NCBI GenBank assembly: GCA_005885565.1
Contig: VAXK01000224.1
Span: forward strand, 1-5,450
From: Actinomycetota bacterium
Lineage (GTDB): Bacteria > Actinomycetota > Thermoleophilia > Gaiellales > Gaiellaceae
Direction: 5' to 3'
Length of the DNA: 5,450 nucleotides
Part shown: piece after piece, positions 1 to 4,775 of the stretch
Layout of the letters: each line of letters opens with the position of its first letter
How positions within the stretch are numbered: the stretch's first letter is position 1
The notes under the pieces: generated by a model
The model's database searches: none
What the model was told of the DNA's origin: nothing
The model's input: only the letters and a program-made list of their open reading frames with translations
Program-made: the position numbers and the translations under genes

Positions 1-551
1 GCGAGGCCCACGTCTCCGAACTGGAGGTCGAGGTCGACGAGCGCGACCTTCTTCGCCGTCCGCGCGAGCGCCACGGCCAGGTTGCACGACGTGAGCGTCT
101 TCCCCGTCCCGCCCTTCGGGCCGAGGACGCAGATCATCGGCGAGAGCGCGACGCCGCTCGCGACAGCGGCGCCTTGGCGGCGGGCGATCGCCTTCTCGAA
201 CGTGAACGCGACCCGCTCCGGCGACTCCGGCAGGACGACGACGTCGTCGGCCCCGGCCTCGAAGACGCGGCGGACGAACCCGTCACGCCCCTCGTGCACG
301 AGCACGACGATCGGCCGCTCCGGGCGCTGCTTCAGCGCGCCCTCGATGAAGAACAGCGTGCGGTCGGAGTATCCCGTGCACGCGACCGCGACGAGGTCGG
401 TCGGCGCCTCCTGGAGGGCGTTCCAGCTCTCGTCGAGCCCGTAGATGACCCCGACGATCTCGATCCCGTTCGACCCGGGCAGGGCAGCCTGGACGACCTG
501 CCGGTCGGCGGTGGTGTCGACGGCGACGAGCGTCCTGATCGCGGTCGCCAT
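1..551 (-). CDS. cpaE: CpaE/TadZ-type pilus localisation ATPase, N-terminal part (cut by left edge)
   Basis: The ATG at 551-549 opens a frame with no stop for 183 codons to the window edge, so the C-terminal part is missing. Residues 1 to about 115 have the alternating strand/helix pattern of a response-regulator receiver domain, ending in an AGADDVVVLPE stretch (99-109). The phospho-acceptor Asp, the switch Thr/Ser and the conserved Lys appear replaced (about A57, V85, L107), so it is a pseudo-receiver. Residues 139-183 begin a MinD/ParA-type P-loop ATPase: a deviant Walker A, KGGTGKT, at 146-152 with signature lysine K146 and P-loop K151, then VALVDLDLQFGDVGL at 169-183 (Walker A'). This order is that of CpaE/TadZ, which in known Tad systems places the pilus machine in the cell. 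A GGTGAGG ribosome site sits 5 bases upstream, and the start follows the cpaB stop by 2 bases. A generic ParA-like ATPase is less likely given the neighbours. Confidence 0.92.
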   Translation of the reverse strand, partial: MATAIRTLVAVDTTADRQVVQAALPGSNGIEIVGVIYGLDESWNALQEAPTDLVAVACTGYSDRTLFFIEGALKQRPERPIVVLVHEGRDGFVRRVFEAGADDVVVLPESPERVAFTFEKAIARRQGAAVASGVALSPMICVLGPKGGTGKTLTSCNLAVALARTAKKVALVDLDLQFGDVGL

Positions 552-553
552 CG

Positions 554-1285
554 CTACCTCACCGGCCTAACGCCGAGCAGGAGGCGTCCGGCTGTCACGA
601 GGCCCGGGTTCACGGGGCGAGCGCCGCTCGCCGGCCTGAGCACGAGCCACAGCTTGCCGTTGTCGGCGGCGAAGGCGAGCTCGGCCGCCTGGGGGCCTTG
701 CCCGCGCAGGACGATGTTGCCGCCCGAAGCGCCCGCTCCCGGCGTCCCCAGGACGAGCGCGTTGTCGATCAGCCGCTTGATGACCGGCACGGAGCCGCCC
801 GGCCCGGCCTCGTTCAGGCCGACGTAGACGTCGACGTGGTCGCCAGGGCTGATCTGCCCGACCATCCCGTGCGACGCGTCGAACGGAATCGAGATCGCCC
901 GGTCACCCTTCGTCAGGTTCGACTGGAGCGAGCCGGGAACCGTCGGCGTGAAGTCGGCCAGGGTCAGCTGCTGGCCCGGGTAGATGTTCTCCGAGGTCAC
1001 CAGGCCGCGGAGCGCGTCGGGATCGGTGAGCGCACCGTCCTTCAGCTGGCTCTTCGGGATGCTCGCGACCTGGAACTGATGCGTGCTGCCGATGATGTTC
1101 CCGGGTGCACCCTTCTGGATGAGATTCTTCGCCACGAGCACCGTCGCCGGCTCCCCCGAGCCCTTGAGGCTCGCCCGATATCGGTTCAGGTAGACGACGA
1201 GGAGAATGGCGGCGAGCACGGCCGCCCCGGCTCCTACCAGGATCATTCCCCGCCGGCTCGAGAGAAGATTGTCAGCAAACTCCAC
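554..1285 (-). CDS. cpaB: CpaB/RcpC Flp pilus assembly protein
   Basis: This 243-residue protein has a short cytoplasmic start, one membrane segment at about residues 14-34, then an exported part. Residues about 47-112 match a SAF-like domain, with the family pattern of a VLVAKNLIQKGAP strand, VASIPKSQL, then RGLVTSENIYPGQQLTLADF. Residues about 123-218 fit the RcpC/CpaB C-terminal domain (KGDRAISIPFDASHGMVGQISPGDHVDVYV). In Gram-negative Tad systems RcpC/CpaB works with the outer-membrane secretin; in a Gram-positive-type cell the same protein probably acts in the wall zone near the pilus exit (inference). The start is GTG, chosen because a full TAAGGAGG ribosome site lies 7 bases upstream and contains the stop codon of the preceding gene. 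The length is normal for the family. It ends in TAG, 2 bases before the cpaE start. Confidence 0.93.
   Translation of the reverse strand: MEFADNLLSSRRGMILVGAGAAVLAAILLVVYLNRYRASLKGSGEPATVLVAKNLIQKGAPGNIIGSTHQFQVASIPKSQLKDGALTDPDALRGLVTSENIYPGQQLTLADFTPTVPGSLQSNLTKGDRAISIPFDASHGMVGQISPGDHVDVYVGLNEAGPGGSVPVIKRLIDNALVLGTPGAGASGGNIVLRGQGPQAAELAFAADNGKLWLVLRPASGARPVNPGLVTAGRLLLGVRPVR
557..563 (-). promoter_or_regulatory. Ribosome binding site of cpaE inside the end of cpaB
   Basis: GGTGAGG on the minus strand lies in the last codons of cpaB, 5 bases before the cpaE ATG, with the cpaB TAG stop in the spacer (TAGCGATG). It supports the cpaE start and coupled translation. Confidence 0.7.
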
Positions 1286-1292
1286 GACCGTT

Positions 1293-1300
1293 CCTCCTTA
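1293..1300 (-). promoter_or_regulatory. Ribosome binding site of cpaB fused to the tadG stop codon
   Basis: On the minus strand the bases read TAAGGAGG. The first three are the stop codon of the TadG-like gene; the whole is a full-length match to the anti-Shine-Dalgarno sequence, 7 bases before the GTG start at 1285. It fixes the cpaB start and implies that ribosomes finishing tadG can reload directly. Confidence 0.88.
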
Positions 1301-3343
1301 GTCCGTGAGCACCGGGATGCAAGGTGACAGTTGGTTGATGTTGAACGTGCATCCACTACCGCCGGTCGAGGTCCCGAGATCGCCGACGTACGTGATGAAG
1401 TGGCCCCAGATCGTTCCGTTGCCTGCGCCGGACGGTGGCGCGTCGTTCCCGGTGCATCCGCTATCGCCGTCCCAGCCGGTGACGTAGAACACTGCGAAGT
1501 CGGTCACCGGCACGTCGCCGCTTCCGCTTCCGCTGAAGGCGCCGTACAGCGTGATGATCAGCGGAACGATTCTCGGATCCCCTGGTTTCAGGCCGACGCC
1601 GTTGGAGTAGTCCGCCCAGTGGTTCGGCTGACAGATGCCGTTCGGCTCGAAGCGCGCCTGCATGCCCTGCCTGGTCGGGCCGACCTTGCCCCCGTTCTCG
1701 ACCGGAAGGCAGTCGACAGGCGTGAGGGTGCCCGGGCAGGCTTCGCCAGGGTTGCGCTGGACGGGCGTCTTGCACCCGAACTGGATCGAATCCCTGAGCG
1801 CGTTCGCCCCGGTGCCCCAGCCGCACTGGATCGCTCCCGTGTGGCTCCCGCCGATGAACTTGAGGAGCTTGATGGGGTCGCTCGTGTCGGCCGCGACCTT
1901 GAGGTTGCCGAGCACGCCGATGCCGAAGCAGAGGTTGGTCGTTCCGAACGCGAGCGAGTTGGCGACTCCGCCCGTGCAGTCCGCCCCTTGGGTCGCCTGC
2001 GCGTATGCGATCGGATAGGACTGCGTATCAGTCGGCCCGTCGTTGGCGAAGGGCCGCGCAACCTGCGTGACGGTGTGGGTGCCGCCGGCGGTCGTCGACC
2101 ACACGAGGTTCAGAGGATCCTGCCCCACGCCGCTTCCGACCGTGATGCAGTTCGCCTTGCTCCATGTACTCGTCGTGCCGGTGTTCGAGACCCAGTCGAG
2201 GCTGCAACCACCGACGCTCACGGATGCGCCGATGCCGCCTTTGGCGACCGTCTTTGACGGGTCGCCGAGCGAGAACCCGAAGTCGATGTCCACCTGGGCG
2301 CCGACCTTGCAGCCGCCGTTGAGCATGAAGTACGGCGCCGAGTCGTCGGTGCAGGCTCCCGACCCGCCCTTCGTGAGCGTCACGCTGCGGACGATCGGCG
2401 TGGCGGGGGTCCCGAGCCCGGAGGAGCTGTAGCCGTGGATGAACTCCAGGCCGCTCTGGTCGCCGTTGTAGCACAGGACGAACAGCTGACCGCACACCGC
2501 GGCCACCGTCCCGTTGAGCCACGTCGTCCCGGAGCCGCACAGCGTCTGGTTCGAGCACAGAGCGAACACCACACCGGTGTGGGAGACCGCAGACGGCGGT
2601 GTCGGCGAGGAGATCGAGACCGAGACAGGACCGCCGGTCCAGGGAATCAGGCTCTGGCCGTTCAGCGTCGTCGCAGCTGCGGGGGTCAGCGCCTGCCGGC
2701 CGAGGACCGCGCTCGCCGTCGTCTTGAAGCCGGCGACGTCCTCGTTCACCACGAGCGCGCCGGCGGCGATCGGGTTCACGTCCTCGACGGCCATCGGAAG
2801 CGAGTTGCCGAGCGAGCTGATCTGCTTTATCGACACGCGGGCGTGCGCGTTGATCTTCGGGACGACGCTGCTTGCGAAGAACAACGGGAGATTCGCGTCG
2901 GTCGCCTTGAGGTCGACGTAGGCGCTCCGGCACGGAGGTCCCGCGGGATCGTCGTAGTCGGTGCCGCCGTCGCCGGGATACTTGGTCGAGTTGATTACGA
3001 CCGTGACGTTCGGCTGGTTGTTCACCTGCGCGTTTAGAGCGCTCGCGACGTGCTGCGTGTCGCCGGAGTACTTCCGGGCTTGAGTCTGGATCGCCGTGTT
3101 CGCGGCGGAAGCCGGATCCGCCCGATCCGCTGTGCTCGCGCCAAAGCATTTGTTGAACTCGGTCGCGCCGGCGAAGGCGCCGTCGTCGACCTGGAGCTGG
3201 AGGTGGCGCTTGTGCTCGAACCAATGACCGACGTCGACGACGAAGGTCACGAGCGCAATCGCGGACGTCATGAACGCGGCGACGATGATGATCACGGCGC
3301 CTCGCTCGCGTCGCAATCTGGAGAGACGGCGCTTCATGCTCAT
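1298..3343 (-). CDS. tadG: TadG-like large exported pilus-associated protein, cysteine-rich
   Basis: This 681-residue protein has a basic N-terminus (KRRLSRLRRER), one membrane segment at about residues 16-38, then VVDVGHWFEHKRHLQLQVDD and AFAGA (35-60), the N-terminal signature of Tad/TadG-like proteins. The rest should be exported: it is rich in Gly, Ser and Thr and has 20 cysteines, none before residue 66. I see no DxSxS motif of a von Willebrand A domain, which many Gram-negative TadG proteins carry. Residues about 591-655 (RIVPLIITLYGAF, VTDFAVFYVTGW, IWGHFITYV) look like the conserved C-terminal strands of actinobacterial TadG-like proteins; this is from memory. The likely role is a minor pilus or surface component, perhaps at the base or tip (inference). 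The ATG at 3343 was chosen because it overlaps the tadE stop as ATGA. A GTG at 3358 (+5 residues) and an ATG at 3337 (-2) are possible; none has a strong ribosome site. Confidence 0.83.
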   Translation of the reverse strand: MSMKRRLSRLRRERGAVIIIVAAFMTSAIALVTFVVDVGHWFEHKRHLQLQVDDGAFAGATEFNKCFGASTADRADPASAANTAIQTQARKYSGDTQHVASALNAQVNNQPNVTVVINSTKYPGDGGTDYDDPAGPPCRSAYVDLKATDANLPLFFASSVVPKINAHARVSIKQISSLGNSLPMAVEDVNPIAAGALVVNEDVAGFKTTASAVLGRQALTPAAATTLNGQSLIPWTGGPVSVSISSPTPPSAVSHTGVVFALCSNQTLCGSGTTWLNGTVAAVCGQLFVLCYNGDQSGLEFIHGYSSSGLGTPATPIVRSVTLTKGGSGACTDDSAPYFMLNGGCKVGAQVDIDFGFSLGDPSKTVAKGGIGASVSVGGCSLDWVSNTGTTSTWSKANCITVGSGVGQDPLNLVWSTTAGGTHTVTQVARPFANDGPTDTQSYPIAYAQATQGADCTGGVANSLAFGTTNLCFGIGVLGNLKVAADTSDPIKLLKFIGGSHTGAIQCGWGTGANALRDSIQFGCKTPVQRNPGEACPGTLTPVDCLPVENGGKVGPTRQGMQARFEPNGICQPNHWADYSNGVGLKPGDPRIVPLIITLYGAFSGSGSGDVPVTDFAVFYVTGWDGDSGCTGNDAPPSGAGNGTIWGHFITYVGDLGTSTGGSGCTFNINQLSPCIPVLTD

Positions 3344-3933
3344 GCCGCGCTCGGACACGACGCGCCGCCGATGTTGTCCGCGGGGGTGTAGTTCGTCGGC
3401 AGCGACTCGAGCCGCATCGCCGACTTTCCGGTGATCGTGGTCGAGGGGTTACCCGGGAACGGGAACCCCCGGAGCCAGTCGTAGGAGTACCGCACGAGGA
3501 CCTCGACGGTGTCGCCGACCGTCGCGCTCGTGGGGTCGGTGTAGAGGCTGCCGTCGCTCGCCTTGTAGAAACAGATGTTGACCTTCGCCCCATGTTGGGA
3601 TCGCTGCGTCCCCTGCACGTCGCCGTGCAGCTCGGCCGAGTCGGCCTGGTCGAGGATGTACTGCTGGAGGTTCTTGCCGACGCCCGAGCCCGGGTTGTTG
3701 TTCACCATCGCCATCCGGGCGCCCTCGTTGGCGAGGTGCGTCTCGTCGATCCAGTAGTTGATCGCCTTGCCGAAGTCGATCATCCCGAGGATGAGCAACA
3801 GCAGTACCGGTAGGACGAGCGCCAACTCGGTGACTGACGTGCCGCGCTCGTCGCGGCACAGCCGAAGGGCTCGCCGAAGCGAGTGCCCCCGGCGACCCTG
3901 GGGGCCGCCGGGGAGCTCGCTCTCGTACGTCAT
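3340..3933 (-). CDS. tadE: TadE-type pseudopilin
   Basis: This 197-residue protein has a basic leader of about 31 residues ending in CRDERG, then TSVTELALVLPVLLLLILG (32-50) and MIDFGKAINYW. The break G31|TSVTE puts a glutamate at +5 of the mature protein, as in class III prepilin-like proteins cut by the Tad prepilin peptidase, and the LALVLPVLL...DFGKA run is the TadE hallmark. The C-terminal 145 residues should lie outside the membrane and contain two cysteines (C121, C193) that could form a disulphide (inference). TadE is a minor pilin-like protein needed for Flp pilus assembly in studied systems. The ATG at 3933 is preferred to the in-frame GTG at 3942 because AGGTGA lies 5 bases before it, whereas the GTG would sit inside that ribosome site and directly against the flp stop. 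The stop overlaps the next start as ATGA. Confidence 0.92.
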   Translation of the reverse strand: MTYESELPGGPQGRRGHSLRRALRLCRDERGTSVTELALVLPVLLLLILGMIDFGKAINYWIDETHLANEGARMAMVNNNPGSGVGKNLQQYILDQADSAELHGDVQGTQRSQHGAKVNICFYKASDGSLYTDPTSATVGDTVEVLVRYSYDWLRGFPFPGNPSTTITGKSAMRLESLPTNYTPADNIGGASCPSAA

Positions 3934-3938
3934 CGGAA

Positions 3939-3944
3939 TCACCT
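3939..3944 (-). promoter_or_regulatory. Ribosome binding site of tadE overlapping the last flp stop codon
   Basis: The minus strand reads TAGGTGATTCCGATG. TAG is the stop of the preceding pilin gene and AGGTGA is the ribosome site, 5 bases before the tadE ATG. It decides the tadE start and suggests coupled translation of pilin and pseudopilin. Confidence 0.75.
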
Positions 3945-4125
3945 ACACCGCGGAGACGAGTTGGTCCGACACCCGCGACAGGAGATCCGTGACGCTGGTT
4001 CCGACTGCAGCCATGAGCGCGACGGTCACGATCGAGATGAGGCCCAGGATCAGCACGTACTCGACCAGGGCCTGTCCCTCTTCACGGTCCGCCGCTGGAG
4101 CGGCAGCCATCGTTCGTGTCACCAT
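3943..4125 (-). CDS. flp: Flp-type prepilin, divergent third copy
   Basis: This is a 60-residue class III prepilin. A 17-residue leader ends in REEG; the predicted cut G17|QALVEY leaves Glu at +5 and Tyr at +6, the Flp signature, then a hydrophobic helix (LILGLISIVTVALMAAV). The mature pilin has 43 residues, as in the two copies upstream, but only 29 of 43 match the first copy (hand count). Most changes are in the C-terminal half (D27S, Q30D, K34R, T37D, A38Q), which in the fibre model faces outward. The leader is different and shorter. The ATG at 4125 has GAGG within GGAGAGGAAG, 8 bases upstream; the gap to the preceding pilin gene is 15 bases, and the tadE ribosome site overlaps its stop. 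It may be a minor or alternative pilin (inference). Confidence 0.93.
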   Translation of the reverse strand: MVTRTMAAAPAADREEGQALVEYVLILGLISIVTVALMAAVGTSVTDLLSRVSDQLVSAV

Positions 4126-4140
4126 CGGCTCTTCCTCTCC

Positions 4141-4332
4141 CTAGACCGCCGAAGCGAGCGCGGTCGAGATCTGGGACAGGATCTGGCTGACGTCGGTGCC
4201 GATCGCCGACAGAAGCGCGATCGCGACGACAGAGATCAGGCCCAAGATGAGTGCGTACTCGACCAGGGCCTGCCCGTCCTCACGTCGTGCTCCGGCAGCG
4301 AGCCTCGCGAGAAACGCGTGCGAGATCGTCAT
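4141..4332 (-). CDS. flp: Flp-type prepilin, second copy
   Basis: This 63-residue class III prepilin has a 20-residue leader ending in RREDG; the predicted cut at G20|QALVEY leaves a 43-residue mature pilin with E+5 and Y+6. The mature part matches the first copy at 40 of 43 residues, with only V24I, K34Q and V35I (mature numbering), while the leaders share little. The start at 4332 is set by a purine-rich ribosome site, GAGGAGGGGAG at 4345-4335, whose GGAGG core is 6 bases away. A longer in-frame opening back to 4416 would overlap the preceding pilin gene and add an unlikely Arg-rich stretch. The gap to the first copy is 16 bases and to the next 15 bases. It is likely a major fibre subunit together with the first copy (inference). 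Confidence 0.95.
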   Translation of the reverse strand: MTISHAFLARLAAGARREDGQALVEYALILGLISVVAIALLSAIGTDVSQILSQISTALASAV

Positions 4333-4334
4333 GT

Positions 4335-4345
4335 CTCCCCTCCTC
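4335..4345 (-). promoter_or_regulatory. Ribosome binding site of the second flp gene
   Basis: GAGGAGGGGAG on the minus strand, with its GGAGG core 6 bases before the ATG at 4332. It settles the start against the longer in-frame opening at 4416 and lies wholly inside the 16-base gap after the first pilin gene. Confidence 0.8.
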
Positions 4346-4348
4346 GGC

Positions 4349-4540
4349 CTAGACCGCCGAAGCCAGCGCGGTCGAGACCTTGGACAGGATCTGACTGACG
4401 TCGGTGCCGACGGCACTGAGGAGCGCGATCGCGACGACCGAGATAAGGCCCAGGATCAGCGCGTACTCGACGAGCGCCTGGCCCTCCTCCCGCTCGAGGC
4501 GGGCGCGCAGGCTGATGAAGAAGCTCTTCATCGCGACCAT
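4349..4540 (-). CDS. flp: Flp-type prepilin, first copy of the operon
   Basis: This 63-residue class III prepilin is the first gene after the 235-bp gap and so probably the first of the pilus operon. Its leader (MVAMKSFFISLRARLEREEG, 20 residues) is basic; the predicted cut G20|QALVEY leaves a 43-residue mature pilin made of a hydrophobic helix (ALILGLISVVAIALLSAVG) and a short amphipathic tail ending in SAV. Glu +5 and Tyr +6 are the marks of Flp pilins cut by a TadV/CpaA peptidase, which is not in this window. The ATG at 4540 is chosen over an internal ATG at 4531 because GGGAGG lies 10 bases upstream of it (19 from the internal one). Flp subunits polymerise into the Tad pilus used for adhesion and, in some bacteria, surface sensing or DNA uptake. 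Confidence 0.95.
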   Translation of the reverse strand: MVAMKSFFISLRARLEREEGQALVEYALILGLISVVAIALLSAVGTDVSQILSKVSTALASAV

Positions 4541-4775
4541 TTGCTACCTACCTCCCGTTTGGATTTCCGGCCCCGGATGCGTCGCCGCAGCGAGGCCGCT
4601 GTCCGCGCCTGGGCGCCCGCGCAGAACCTCCACTCCCTCTGTCGCGCCCAGCAGGATTGGCTGTGGCTCTACCCCCGACTCACCTCCCCCTCGAGTGGCT
4701 CCATCCGAGCCATACCGCGCTCGAAATCAGACCGGAACAGCAGATCGAGTAGCCGGGACTGGACTTTCGGGCGAA
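4541..4775 (-). promoter_or_regulatory. 235-bp intergenic region upstream of the pilus operon
   Basis: This is the only sizeable gap in the window and the place where transcription of the flp-tadE-tadG-cpaB-cpaE operon should start. The last bases hold the first flp ribosome site (GGGAGG at 4556-4551). I could not find a convincing -35/-10 pair, a sigma-54 -24/-12 pair, or the conserved core of a known cyclic-di-GMP riboswitch. It carries an inverted repeat (4696-4712) and a further half-copy (4664-4669), listed separately. No clear terminator follows the upstream membrane-protein gene. Assignment as the promoter region rests on position only. Confidence 0.5.
4696..4712. promoter_or_regulatory. 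Perfect inverted repeat TGGCTC-N5-GAGCCA
   Basis: Six-base arms flank a 5-base centre (plus strand TGGCTC CATCC GAGCCA). A further half-copy, again preceded by G (GTGGCTC), lies at 4663-4669, 32 bases from the matching GTGGCTC at 4695-4701. It could be an operator for a dimeric regulator or a small RNA hairpin in the flp leader. A six-base perfect repeat can arise by chance in GC-rich DNA, so confidence is low. Confidence 0.3.

Larger units (their letters stand above)
3943..4480 (-). repeat. flp: Three tandem copies of the mature-pilin coding segment
   Basis: The 132-base segment coding for mature pilin plus stop occurs at 4480-4349, 4272-4141 and 4074-3943, with offsets of 208 and 198 bases. 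The first two differ at 18 of 132 positions (hand count, about 86% identical), yet at only 3 residues, so most differences are silent. The third copy is more diverged. The leader-coding segments between the repeats are not well conserved. This is the mark of tandem gene duplication followed by selection on the mature pilin. Confidence 0.85.

Noticed and set aside
174..3037. Long open frames on the plus strand (for example 174-827, 698-1327, 1331-2257, 2435-3037)
   Set aside because: They lie opposite well-supported minus-strand genes, are rich in Arg, Ala, Asp and Val with no recognisable domain, and are the expected mirror frames of GC-rich coding DNA.
2028..3593. Minus-strand open frame of 521 codons across tadE and tadG
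   Set aside because: Its product is an Arg-rich low-complexity shadow in a different frame from two proteins with clear family signatures.
4141..4416. Longer form of the second flp gene starting at 4416
   Set aside because: It would overlap the first flp gene, adds an Arg/Pro-rich stretch before the prepilin leader, and ignores the strong ribosome site before the ATG at 4332.
4588..4618. Short hairpin CAGCG-N4-CGCTG and palindrome GGGCGCCC as a terminator
   Set aside because: Stems of five and four pairs without a U-rich tail are expected by chance at this GC content, and they lie well downstream of the upstream gene's stop.
4669..4713. A 14-codon open frame on the minus strand in the intergenic region, a possible leader peptide
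   Set aside because: There is no good ribosome site, no codon bias typical of attenuator peptides, and such short frames are common by chance.
4541..4775. Possible cyclic-di-GMP riboswitch or other known leader RNA
   Set aside because: The conserved cores I could check by eye (for example GGCAAAC or the GCAAAGC segment of GEMM) are absent.
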